DNA of 64,000 nucleotides, taken from Calamus simplicifolius. Lineage: Eukaryota; Streptophyta; Magnoliopsida; Arecales; Arecaceae. Positions 33,960-44,838 of the stretch are shown in pieces; position 1 is the stretch's first letter, and the number at the start of each line of letters is the position of its first letter. The notes beneath the pieces were generated by a model. The model ran no database searches and was not told the origin of the DNA. It saw only the letters and a list, made by a program, of their open reading frames with translations. The translations under genes were made by a program, and so were the position numbers. The stretch lies in NCBI GenBank assembly GCA_900491605.1, contig UESW01004359.1, positions 265,447 through 329,446 of the forward strand. Direction: 5' to 3'.

Positions 33960-36466
33960 TTCGCGTGGCGTGGCACGAGTTCCGAGCGGTGTGAGCTGTG
34001 AGAGAGAGAGGAGGCAGCCGTAAGAACGTGGAAGAATCGCCATCCGTATTTTTTTTTTTTTTTGACAATTACTGGACCGTCTCGGGGGAAGAGGAAACGA
34101 AAGGGAGTGGGGAGATGGTGGCCGTTGGATGTGGTGAATGGTCGGTAGATGATAAGCACACGCTGAAGCGGTCGTCGGATTCCAAAATATTGGTCTTTTC
34201 GCGGCTTCCGGGTCCCTCCTCCTTCCGGTGGAAAGGCGGCTGGAATTATTAATTATGCAGCCGTATTGCGAAGTAAAAATCACACGCAGGTGTCGAATTA
34301 CTGGAGAGTCCCTAAGTATTATCCAAAATGACGATAATGCCATGCAGGACGAGAATGGCGTCGGTTTCGCCGAGTTTAGCACCGCTCGTGTGGCTAAGAT
34401 AACGGATGGAGCCAAATTATACCGCTTCCTATATCTCGAGTCCACTATTTTACGTGTTCTAAAAACTGCCATTAATACTGTGCTTGCCACAGTATATTTT
34501 CTCCGGTTTAATTTTCCTATGAATCATATAAAACATGTTAAAAAAATTGCTACGATAATTTTATGTTATCTTTACCATTTATCAGAGTAAAATTGTTTAT
34601 GATATTATACTAGGCAAATCAATTATTTTGGTTATCTAATAAATTTGTATTTTTGATAAACATTTAATAATTTGATATGTTGTTTTTTCTTTAGAATTTT
34701 TTTTTTGAACTAACAGTCCAACTTTTTTAATATTATTTTAATTTTTTTCTATATATTGATGCTAAAAAAATAATATATATTCTTTGAGAGCACCGTCAGC
34801 TTATAATCTCATAGATAGGTCCTATGAAGCTAAATATGTAAATTAAATCAAGATACATGCTTTTCTTTGATCTCATCCCCTCTATTCTTTGCTATAGCAT
34901 TGCAAAATCCTATTAAACACCGTATTAAAGATTTTTAAAATTATAAAAAGGAAAAAAAAAATTTAAAGTATCGAAACAAAAGCTTTTAGAAAATATGTAT
35001 TGAAACAAAAACAAAGAAAGAAAAAAATAGCATTTATTGTGATTAGTTTAATTTCAAAAAATAATTATAAAATAAAATAAAATAAGAATTAGGTTTGAAA
35101 AGAACCAACATGTCATTGCATGCTTTGAAGGATACAGCTAGGTATTTTCAAATTCTTTTTTTTAGAAAAAAAAATCTAAGCTCCAACATAATTCATTTAA
35201 AGTTCCATCCATCTGTTTAAAAATCTCTTCTTCGTATCCTTAAATTTCAGTTTATTTATAATTATATAAAATCAAAAGTATCTTTATCTGTCCGTCTTTC
35301 ATGCAGTTCAGCTAACCCGCCGATGTTAAAGATACGTTTGAAAGGGAAACAGAAAGCCAAAGAAATTTCTATCTCATTACATTTTGTTTACGTTTGGTGG
35401 GGATTACACCATCGTTTAAAGTTCACCGGCGGAAACAGACTAAAATTTTTTGGCCAGATTAAGTGAACGGTTGCTGCCAGCTATTCATCTCGGACCGTGG
35501 TCACGCTACGACTACGCGTCGTCGGGTTTGGAGGGTTGCTATCAGCGTTGCCAGCTCATATCAAACGTCCACGAAACTTCCGTTAAGGTCGTCTGGCAGA
35601 CCACAGCATGGACCGACCCTTGCAACAAACCCGCGTCCCATGGGATTCCCAACCCTCGCTTGGGATGCAAAACCTTCGGCGCGGCCTCGGAAATTTGGAA
35701 GAAGCCTCCCTGCTAAAAGACAAAATAAACAAACATGAAGAGGCTGTCGGAGTTCTTTCAAAAGCGTCTCTTCGGGGAAGTGAAGTAGACTGTAACCAAG
35801 GCCTAAATATTTTCTGATCAAGAGCTAGGTTGGTGCATTAATGGGCGCACCAGTCCAAAGCATTCACATGGCCTAATGGATTTCAATGCCACCATCCCTT
35901 CGAAGCTAAAAACCACTCCAAGGCGAGTTTGGTGCTCTAACCACGTAATCTCAAGAGATTCCATGGCGTCATCGGTAAAGGACTAATAGTGGAATCCAGA
36001 ACCAACGATTTGATATTCCAGCGCGCAGAGGGGTCCCCTCTGGCCCTCTCTGTCTCCTCTTTATCTTGAGACAACGTAGAAGCTTACAATATTTCTATAT
36101 GTATCGCATCTGACGAATCCATCAAAAAATCCCAATTAAAATTAACTTCAGGTTTTAGATTGGGTATATCTTCTGAGATTGCTGTCAAACACAATGAGTT
36201 AAATAATTTATCATTTTTTCCTATTAAAGGTCGCACCATATTCGCACTAGACTACGCTATACTGAAATAATTTCGTGCAAACATGTCGATTTTTTTTTTA
36301 AAAAAAAAACAATAATGTGGTCAAGAAGTTGGAGACGTTTCTTGTCATTGTAATATAAAGCCATCATGCGGACCACAAGTATCGGTTCCATCGTTCCACG
36401 TTGCTCAAAATCAATCCAGCTGGAAACTAAACCGGGTGCTGAAATCCACGGGCAAGACCCCTTCAG
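33960..36466. other. AT-rich intergenic DNA
   Basis: Upstream of the U-box gene. Mostly AT-rich, with poly-T/poly-A tracts. A more GC-rich patch at 35450-35820 has short open frames on both strands but no residue pattern I recognise. No RNA gene or element end was found. Confidence 0.55.
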
Positions 36467-36476
36467 CCCACGGCCT

Positions 36477-37474
36477 GGGTCGTTCTATTTGGCCCGCATC
36501 TTTAAATGAGGAGCTCCACGCCATTTTAAAAAAAATATCATAATTACCTTCAAAACTTTTAGACCAAAATAACCTTTCTTATTCAACAACCCTCCCTTCC
36601 TTTCTTCCATCGGTTTTTTTTTTTTTTTTTTCGTTCATGCGTTCTCACTCCTTCGCCAGCCCTTCCCCTCTTCGCCAGCCCCTTCCCCCTCCCCATCGTC
36701 TTTTTTTTTTTTTTCCGATTCATGCATTGTTGCCAGCCCCTTCCCCCTCCCCGTCATTTTTTTTCAATTCATGCGTTGTTCGGCCCTATGTGGCTGAACA
36801 TATAAATTCTGTTCGGCCACACAGGGCCGAACAACCTCAACATGTTCGGCCATGGTTGGCCGAACAGTTTTCTTCTATTCGGCCACAAGGGGCCGAACAG
36901 AAGAAAATTGTTTTGTTCGGCCCAGAAGAGCTGAACAGAATTCCCGCTGTTCGGCCCTGATTGGCCAAACAAAGACTCTCTGTTCGGCCAACCAGGGCCA
37001 AACAGAGAACGGAGGCTAAAAAAGAAAAAAAAAATGAGGGGACGAAGGGAAAGATGTGGCGGAGAGGGGGCGGAGCCATCGGACACATATAGACGCCGAG
37101 GAGGAAGGGATCTTGGGATCTTGGCAAAAAAAAAAAAAAAACATCTTGGGACAGATCGAGAAATGAGGGAGGGAGGGAGGAAGAGGAAGGGAGGGAATGA
37201 GGAGGAGGAAGACTACCTTACCTGCCGAAGAGAGCGATATGCTACCGGGAAGCCGCCGCCGGGGAGCCGTGAGCGAGAGAGGTGAGCACGAGCAACATGG
37301 GAAGGGTCGGACGCGGGGAAGGGGGGGCCAAATAGCAATCTTAGGGGGGCTACTGGGAGGAGGGGTAGTTTAGGATTTTTATAAAAATAGGGGGGCTCCT
37401 CAGCAATATTGGAGGGCTATGGAGTAAAAAAAAATGGGGGGCTCCTCGGTAGAAACGCGGGCCAAATAGCCCGC
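36477..37474. mobile_element. Small non-autonomous DNA transposon with terminal inverted repeats
   Basis: Left end GGGTCGTTCTATTTGGCCCGC matches the reverse complement of the right end (GCGGGCTATTTGGCCCGC, plus GGG if CCC at 37475-37477 is counted inside), and GAGGAGC follows in both arms. CCCACGGCCT stands at both flanks (36467-36476, 37475-37484); because of the shared CCC/GGG the TSD is 7 to 10 bp, so a Mutator-like (9 bp) or hAT-like (8 bp) origin cannot be decided. No transposase; the interior is poly-T, palindromes and GA-rich DNA. Confidence 0.75.
36777..37012. repeat. Row of seven TGTTCGGCC palindromes
   Basis: Seven imperfect palindromes of about 24 bp, TGTTCGGCC-N6-GGCCGAACA, spaced by about 10 unrelated bases. 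The loop differs in each and several arms have single or paired changes (GGCCAAACA, GGCTGAACA). They lie within the small DNA transposon. Confidence 0.9.
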
Positions 37475-37583
37475 CCCACGGCCTATCGTCGGGCTATGGA
37501 GCTACTCCAATCACCTACACCCTGCAGTCAGGGGTATGGGACCAATTAGAGGTGGATGATCCAACAACTGGGGGCAAGTCCCC

Positions 37584-38606
37584 TGTTGCTGCAAAAATTT
37601 ATTTATTTTTTTGGCTTAAAAGTGCACGTTAAAATTTGAATAGCGCTCTTTCATTTGGATGGATATATAAATAGTCCTTATGCAAAAATCATAGGATGAT
37701 ATCCTTCGATGCTCAAATCGGTGAAGATTCTAAGCAAATAGATAAAAGGAGAAGGCTCAAGCAAAAGAATCTCTTGGAGATAACCTTCCGAGAGCTATAA
37801 ACTCTGCTAGAGTTTTTTGTGGTCAGTTTTTTCTTGTTCATATATGGGGGGCTTGGGGCTTGGTATTTTTGCACTACGAAATGGCAGTTGATTACTTGAA
37901 TTTCTGAAAATATTTTTGGAGGTTGGGAGCTGATACGATTAGAATCCCGTCAGTTATGGGATTAATAGCTGATCAGCCTTTTATGTTTTAGGAGGTTGGG
38001 AGCTGATACGATTAGAATCCATCAGTTATGAGATTGGTGCTTTATTAGAAGTTTGAAACTTCGTTAATTATGGTTGGAGGGTTATATTTGGCTCACGTTT
38101 CGTTTAAGAAAGTTCACTCTGAGATTTCTGTGATCAAAGCGGTTCTTCCTTCAGAATATTCGGTATAGTATGAGGTAGCAATGACGCTCAGCTGAGAGAA
38201 GGATCTTTCGCTCTCAACGAGATAGCTCGATCCTGTAGCTCGGCTAGATAATTTGGCTCTGTAGCTCGGCTCTATAGCTCGGCCAGATGGTTCGGCTCTA
38301 TAGCTTGGCCAAATAGTTCAACTTATAATTCAGCCATAGCTCAGCCTTATAGTTCAGCCATATAGTTCAGCCATATAACTTAGCCTTATAGTTCAGTCAT
38401 ATAGCTCAGCCTTATAGTTCACATATATAGTTCAGCCATATAGCTCAGCCATATAGTTCGACCTTATAGTTCAGTCATATAGCTTAGCCTTATAGTTCAG
38501 CCTTATAAGTCATCGGGCATATTCAGTCATATAGCTTAGCCTTATAGTTCAGCCTTATAAGTCATCGGGCATATTTATTGATGCGATAATAATTTTCTCT
38601 ATATCA
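37584..38606 (-). repeat. 3' LTR of element D
   Basis: 1023 bp; on the minus strand it starts TGATATAGAG and ends GCAGCAACA. Contains a block of short AT-rich units (TATAGTTCAGCC, TAGCTCGGCC) at 38220-38570, the counterpart of the TAGCTCGG block of the A and B LTRs. Confidence 0.85.
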
Positions 38607-38625
38607 TATGCCCCCCACTCCCTAA
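38607..38625 (-). promoter_or_regulatory. Polypurine tract of element D
   Basis: On the minus strand TTAGGGAGTGGGGGGCATA directly precedes the LTR start TGATATAG, very close to the tracts of A and B. Confidence 0.8.
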
Positions 38626-38864
38626 TCCAAAGTAAGGTTCAGGCATAGGGAGTAGAGTCCATGATGGCTCAATCTCATTGGTGGGATTTGAACCAACAGA
38701 GTCACGTCATGATGGCCTCATAAATGCCAAACCATCATTCCATCATTTTTTTTCCACTGAACAAGAAGAGTTTCTTCGAGTTCTTATGAAGGGCGTCTAG
38801 CTGGGTAAACGTGGCCAAATCAAAGGTCAACACGTGGTCGATGAACCCTGATTCTACAAAGTTT

Positions 38865-39455
38865 TTACTTGGCACTGCCAAGGTACGAAAAAATATTTTT
38901 TACTTGGCCTAGCCAAGGTATGAAGAAATTTGCTTAGCCTTGCCGAGGTACGGAGAAATTTTTACTTGGCTTGCCTAAGGTACGGAAATTGTTGCTCAGC
39001 CATGCTAAAGTACGGACAAATTTTTACTTGGCCCTGCCAAGGTATGAAGAATGTTGCTCGACCCCACCAAGGTACGAAAAAATTGCTCGGCCCTGCTGAG
39101 GTATGAAGAAATTTTTTACTTGGCCCTACCAAGGCATGAAGAATGTTGCTCGATCCTACTGAGATACGGAGAAATTTTACTTGGCCCTGCCAAGGTACGA
39201 AGAATGTTGCTCGGCCCTGCCGAGGTACAGAGAAATTTTTACTTAGTCCTACCAAGGACGAAGAATGTTAATCGGCCCTGCTAAGGTATGGAGAAATTTT
39301 TACTTAGCTCTGCCAAGGTATGGAGAATGTTGCTCAACCCTACCGAGGTACAGAGAATTTTTACTTGGCCCCACTAAGGTATGGAGAACATTGCTTGGCA
39401 CTGTTGAGGTACGGAGAAATTTTTTACTTAGCCCTGCCAAGGTTCGAAGAAATGG
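38865..39455. repeat. Palindromic tandem array of element D
   Basis: Units of about 28 to 37 bp with CTCGGC-CCT-GCCGAG or CTTGGC-CCT-GCCAAG and tails such as GGTACGGAGAAATTTTTA. The same two paired core states as in B, but in a different unit context and orientation. Confidence 0.9.
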
Positions 39456-40807
39456 ACCCGTGGGTCATTAATCGGGCGTAACCTGCTTTTCATCAATAAC
39501 TCAAGAAGGATGATTATCATTTGAATTGAAGAGTGAGTTTTATTACAGCGAGCAAAATGATTTGGTTTAGAAGTACTTATCTGATAATATACTCGGAGGT
39601 TATCCATGTTCCATGTCCGGGGAATGACTCTTCTGTTGAAGTCTTAACATTCATAGGAAGTTGCTGAGCAAGTGCAATCGGGAGTGGCACTGGAACAGAG
39701 TCCAGAGGTGGCGAAACAGGCCGGAATGTCAGGGAAGACTAGGATAGAGGCTAGAGATGTCTACAGGCATGGAGTTGACCACGCCAAAGCCTGGAAGCGT
39801 AGTTGAATTCGGGCAAGCAGTTAGCTTCTCGGCGATGGACTCGGCGAAGTCCTTCAGGAGCTCGGACTCGATGGAGTCATTTGGCAATAGAAAGGGATCT
39901 CCCCGAGGACTTCGAAGCTGGGTAAACCCCAAGCCAATCAGAATCTACCTCGGTCTTCGACCATCGTGAGCCCTTCCATGGGCTCTACAATTAAGCTCCT
40001 CATTATCACGTTGAAGGAGTCCGTGTTGTGAGGGTCCACTTTGAAGCTGGAGTCTACCGCCGGCACTGGGGAGAGCTTGTCCTTCCGCACAGACCCTGTG
40101 TGTTGCTGACGACGTCCGAGGTGGTCTCCAGGTCGGACAAGGATGGTGGAAGTGAGAACTCTCCGTATGCCCTCTATCCTCGGGCTTGTCCCTTTGCATG
40201 CTATGCATGGCGTTGTCGGGTCCTTCATGTTGCATCAATCCCATCTTCCTCCTATACATCCTCACTCATGTTATGCACATGATCTTTTATGAGGTAACTG
40301 AACCCAGTGAGGAAAGCAATGATGCCATAGTCATGATGGAATAGGTGCAAGCACACACCCCCACTCATGTAGTACACATGATATCTTTGAAGTATCTGAA
40401 CCCAATGAGGAAAGTAATGATGTTGTAGCGGAGGAGCTGAGGGGCAACCTCCATAGCAAATGAAAACAGAGCTTCCCTTTCTCCTTTCCTTCCTTGATGT
40501 TGGATCTAAGAGAGAGAGGTCGGGAGGGAGAGAGAGAGAAGGGGAGGCCAACTGGAAAATGGCTAAGGCCAATGGGAAAAGGCCGATGGGCCGAAGCTGA
40601 TAAACCGACGCCGACGCTAACAGGCCAACGCCGATGCCAACTTGTTGAGGCCAACACCGACTGGGAGGTCCGATCCAAGTGTAATCACCGTTGCCCATAG
40701 GGTTTATGATAATATGCTCAAAGGTTGTTTGAATTCTATGCTTGGGGGATAACTCCTCTATCGAAGTTTTGACATTTACGGAGAGGTGTTAAGTAGGCGT
40801 AGCCAAA
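39456..40807. other. Unassigned interior of element D, with a 90-bp direct repeat
   Basis: About 39592-39685 and 40702-40795 align (TGATAATATACTCGGAGGTT and TGATAATATGCTCAAAGGTT, then ...TTGAAGTCTTAACATTCA and TCGAAGTTTTGACATTTA). Between them short frames on both strands show no known motif. The repeat suggests a duplication or an insertion bounded by repeats. Confidence 0.55.
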
Positions 40808-41023
40808 AGAGGGACTTCATAGAACCCTTGCACCAACTGCGTCAAGGCCTTGCTGAATCAGCGTACTGGCCCTACATGATTGGGACCACGAGTGGCAGTG
40901 GAACCTTGGTTGATGACGGCTATAAGGGCGCCATGAAAATTTTCGGATCAGGCCTCTAAGAAGTAGCCTGGTCCAAGTATCATTAATTGCTCTCTTGCGG
41001 TTAGGCCATTGAGGAATCATCAT
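40808..41023 (-). pseudogene. gag N-terminal remnant of element D
   Basis: The start ATGGCC at 41009 followed, after one extra base, by AACCGCAAGAGAGC matches the gag starts of B (15423) and C (54947); further on comes AGAGGCCTGATCC as in B and C, and a QQGLDAVGARVL-like end. The rest of gag is missing. Confidence 0.65.
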
Positions 41024-41071
41024 TCTTGTAAGGGACCTTGTCTCCTTGATTTCAAGTTTAATGGGACTTGA

Positions 41072-41093
41072 GGCCCTTTCTTTAGCGCCAATC
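41072..41093 (-). promoter_or_regulatory. Primer binding site of element D
   Basis: GATTGGCGCTAAAGAAAGGG on the minus strand directly after the 5' LTR, one to three bases different from that of B. Confidence 0.75.
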
Positions 41094-42015
41094 TATTGCT
41101 GCGAAAATTCGTTCTCCGGCTTGGGGGCGGTGCATGTCAGGATCTGGATAGCGCTCTTTCATCCGGATGGACCTGCAAGGAAGTTCTCAAGCAGGAATCA
41201 CAGGGGGTGGTCCCTGCGGAAGACCCTCCGATGCTCAATTCAGTGAAGATTCTGAGCAAACAGATGAGAGAAGAAGGCTCCAGTAGAAGGATCTCTTGGG
41301 GATGGCCTCCCGAGAGCTATAAACTCTGCTAGAGTTTTTTGGGGGTAGTTTTTTCATACCTGGGGGGTCTTGGGGCTTGGTATTTGTGCGCTGCAAGATG
41401 GCAGTCGGTTACCTGAATTTCTGTGCATGTTTTGGGAGGTTAGAAGCTGATACGATTAGAATTCTGTCAGTTATGGGATTGATAGCTGATCAGCCTTATA
41501 CGTCTTGGAAGGTTGGGAGCTGATACGATTAGAATCATCAGTTATGGGATTGGTAGCTGATCGATCTTATCAAGAGTTTGAAACTTCATTAATTATGGTC
41601 GGAGGGTTTTATTTGGCTCCCGTTTTCATTTAAGGAAGTTTGAGATTTCTGTGATCAGAGCGGTTCTTCCTCCAGAATATTCGGCATGGTATGAGGTGGC
41701 AATGATGCTCAAGCTGAGAGGAGGATCTTTGGCTCTCGATGAGATAGCTCGACCCTGTAGCTCGATCAGATAGCTTGGCCAAATAGTTCGGCCCTGTAGC
41801 TCAGCCAGATCGCTTGGCCCTATAGCTCGGCCAGATGGTTTGGCTCTGTAGCTCGGCCAGCTAGTTCGGCCTTATAGTTCAGCCATATAGCTCAGCCATA
41901 TAGCTCAGCTTTATAGTTCGGCCATATAGCTCAGCCTTATAGTTTGGCCTAATAGCTCAGCCTTATAAGTCATCGGGCACATTTATTGATGCGGTGATAA
42001 TTTTTTCCCGCATCA
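41094..42015 (-). repeat. 5' LTR of element D
   Basis: 922 bp on the minus strand, from TGATGCGGG to GCAGCAATA; the last CA has become TA. Matches 37584-38606 through the GAAGATTCT, CGAGAGCTATAAACTCTGC and GGAGCTGATACGATTAGAAT phrases. It has fewer TAGCTCGG/TATAGTTCAGCC units. Confidence 0.85.
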
Positions 42016-42279
42016 TCCCTTAATCTATCATCATCGGTTGATTAACGGGACTAGTTTAACTGGATAATTTAGTGCAATCAATTCAGTTGGTAAAACTAAT
42101 AGAGGTTGGGTTTCATTGATCCAAGCTCAATTTTAGCCGACATTATTCAACTTTTTGTATTTTAAAAAAAAAGAAAGAAAAAAGGAATGAGAGGCTCTAA
42201 AACTATACTTTAACTAAGCTCATAAGTGGAAAATACTTGGATGGAATTTGGCCTCTTGCCTATGAATCAGACTCAAAAT
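42016..42279. other. Short host spacer between elements D and E
   Basis: AT-rich, no gene or element end seen apart from the TSD copies at its borders. Confidence 0.6.
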
Positions 42280-43013
42280 TGAAGAGTGGATCGTCCTCTT
42301 TCTACCCTTGGAGCATAGCATGCATTCGACCAGCCCCAAGTCGTGTGGAGATGCGGAAGCGAGATGATATCCCTGCTAAAATTCTGCAGCAGAATTTAGA
42401 TCTTGATCTTAGTAATCTTCCCGGATTGATTAGCAACTAGGATTTTCTTTGGTTTCTTGCACCCCAAGATTGTAAGAGAGGGTCGTGGCCTCTCTTCTTC
42501 CTCATGTGAACCTTCAGATCTGATCTAGAAAATCAAGAGACGCTGCCCAAGAAGAAGGTGCTGCTAGGGTTTCCTCCTTCTCCTTCTTTGAGAGAGGCGG
42601 TTCCAAGAAGATGGCTAGGGCAGAGATGGCAGCAATAAAACCCTAGAAATCTAGGGCATCTATGTAAGAAAGAGAGAAAAACGTGTATAAGAGAGGAAAG
42701 AAGAGAGATAGCTTGTTCTTGGGAGAAAAGAGTTTCTTTCATTCATCTATAATCATCATCGTTACATGATTATATCAACCCCGTCCCATGACGGCCACCA
42801 AAATAAAATCAGCACCACATATGAACCAGTGCCTTATTATATGGATAATAAACCCTAAAAAACTCCCTTGGACCAACCCACACCTTGGGCCCAAACCCAG
42901 CCCAATGATAGACTAGCCTCCCTCAAGACCCAACAACCTGGGCCTTAACCCTGTGGAGCCTACAAACCTCCACCCTAGGATTTAAGCTTTGGAGTACCAC
43001 ACCAGGCTCTACA
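42280..43013 (-). repeat. 3' LTR of element E
   Basis: 734 bp. The pol frame reads through the polypurine tract and about 90 bp into this LTR before stopping at 42923. Confidence 0.92.
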
Positions 43014-43447
43014 ATCTCCACCTTGGTGTTCAAAGCTGCTGAAAAATCTACACATTCCCTCAGACCCATCAGTGTCACACATGAGAGAAAGCTATCCCGT
43101 GGAAGAGTCTTCGTAAGTGCATCTGCCTGGTTCTTCTTTGTATAAACTTTTACCAGCTCCACTTCACCTTCTTCCACCAATTCTCTGATCCTGTGATACC
43201 TCACATCTATATGCTTTGTGCGTGCATTATAGATTGGGTTCTGAGCCAACTGCAGGGCACTCTGACTATCACTGTGTAGCAATACTGTACCCTGCTTCAC
43301 CCCCATTTCCATGATGAGTCTCTTCAACCAAAGAGCCTCCTTGGCAGCTTCCGTAATCCCTATATACTCAGCTTCTGTTGTAGACAAAGCTGTAATAGGT
43401 TGAAGGGTTGATTTCCAAGAAATTAATCCACCATACATGCTGAACAC
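42923..43447 (-). pseudogene. copia RNase H and pol C-terminus (E)
   Basis: Reads LISWKSTLQPITALSTTEAE, SDSQSALQLAQNPIYNARTK and HIDVRYHRIRE...KNQADALTKTLPRDSF. The catalytic acidic residues of RNase H are visible in STTEAEY and HSDSQS. The start of the domain lies in another frame (43518-43757). Confidence 0.9.
43014..43026 (-). promoter_or_regulatory. Polypurine tract of element E
   Basis: CAAGGTGGAGAT on the minus strand directly precedes LTR start TGTAGAGCC; typical for copia elements. Confidence 0.8.
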
Positions 43448-43517
43448 ATACCCTATGGTAGACCTTCTTGTATCCAGATCACCTGCAAAATTGCATCCAC
43501 AAATCCTTCCAATGGAC

Positions 43518-44595
43518 CTAATGACTTACTTGGGATATTAGATTTCTCCTTAGATCCATCTTGCTGCCAAAAATTAGACCAAGTCCATGAGTTCCCTGAA
43601 GGTATCTCAAAATCCACTTGAGTGCCTTCCAGTGCTCCTTCCCTGGGTTCGCCATTAATCTGCTTACCTGGCTCACTGCATATGCTATGTCAGGCCTACA
43701 ACACACCATAGCATACATAATGCTGCCCACGACACTGGCATATGAAACTCTCTCCATGTACTCTTTCTCCTCATCTGTCCGGGGTTCTGTAACTTAGAAA
43801 GAGATATGTGACTAGCCAAAGGTGTTCCAACTGGTTTGGCCTTATCCATCCCAAACCTCTCCAACACCTTATGAATATATCCACCCAATGACAAGTGTAG
43901 AATTTCCTTGGTCCTATCTCTGTAAATTTACATCCCAAGTATCTTCCTAGCTGACCCCAAATCCTTCATTTCAAATTCTGTTGATAATGCATATTTCAGT
44001 CCATTCACTGCTTCAACACTCCTGCTGCAATGAGCATATCATCCACATACAGAAGGAGATACAGTGCATCATCCTCATCCACATTTTTCACATAGACACA
44101 AGTATCATGTTCACATCTAGAAGATCCAAGGCCCCAAATAAAAGTGTCAAACCTTTTGTACCACTGACGGGGTGACTGCTTCAAACCATATAGCGATTTC
44201 TTTAGTAGACACACTTGTTCTTCCAATCCAGATTCCTTGAAACCCTCTGGTTGTTTCATGTATATCCTCTCCTCTAGACTCCCATGTAAGAAAGCCGTCT
44301 TCACGTCCATCTGCTGCAACTCCATACCATGTTGTGCTACAAGTGATAACAACACACGAATTGAAGCATGACGTACCACTGGAGAGAATACCTCTGTGTA
44401 GTCCACTCCCTCTCTCTGTGAGAACCCCTTAGCAACAAGCCTTGCTTTGTATCTGACTCCACCTTGCTTTGAAGGTGCCTTCTTCTTTGTGAACACCCAT
44501 TTTGAACCAATGGCCCGAGCATCTCTAGGTAGATCCACTAGCTGCCATGTCTTGTTCTTTTCCAGGGACTCCATCTCCTCCATCATGGCCTGCAT
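43518..44595 (-). pseudogene. copia reverse transcriptase (E)
   Basis: Main frame 44595-44005: KNKTWQLVDLPRDARAIGSK, RLVAKGFSQREGVDYTEVF, MDVKTAFLHGSLEERIYMKQ, SLYGLKQSPRQWYKRFD, then YVDDMLIA with the two catalytic aspartates; TAA follows soon after. The C-terminal part (MERVSYASVVGSIMYAMVCC, PDIAYAVSQVSRLMANPGKE) is in other frames at 43518-43894. Copies RNA to DNA; not expressible from this copy. Confidence 0.9.
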
Positions 44596-44838
44596 CCATG
44601 AGTCTCTTTCCGAACTTTCATGGCTTCTTGGAAGGTCTCTGAATCTTCATTTGCAGTGATTAGAGCATAGAAAATCATGTCATCAATGCGATACCGAGCA
44701 GGTTTGATGATGTACGCTTTGCCTTGTGTAGTGCCACACCCCTTTGATCATCTCTCAAAGCTGAAGTGTGTGACTCCACCTGCACATCCTTCTGGATTGA
44801 TGGCTCTCCTGGCTGATTTTTTATATATATTGGAACAT

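Larger units (their letters stand above)
37584..42015 (-). mobile_element. LTR element D, pol-less gypsy-related derivative
   Basis: LTRs at 41094-42015 (5') and 37584-38606 (3') in minus orientation. Flanks TCCCC (37579-37583) and TCCCT (42016-42020) fit a 5-bp TSD with one change. Inside are a primer binding site, the first about 70 codons of gag, a stretch of unknown sequence, a palindromic tandem array and a polypurine tract. No protease, RT, RNase H or integrase is present, so it would depend on a relative such as A, B or C for movement. Confidence 0.85.

Noticed and set aside
35450..35821. Small gene in the GC-richer patch
   Set aside because: Overlapping frames on both strands of 60 to 90 codons, no known motif, no supporting splice or promoter pattern.
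38685..38705. tRNA 3' half (GGTTCAAATCCCACCA on the minus strand)
   Set aside because: No acceptor partner, anticodon or D arm upstream; lies in element D next to its polypurine tract.
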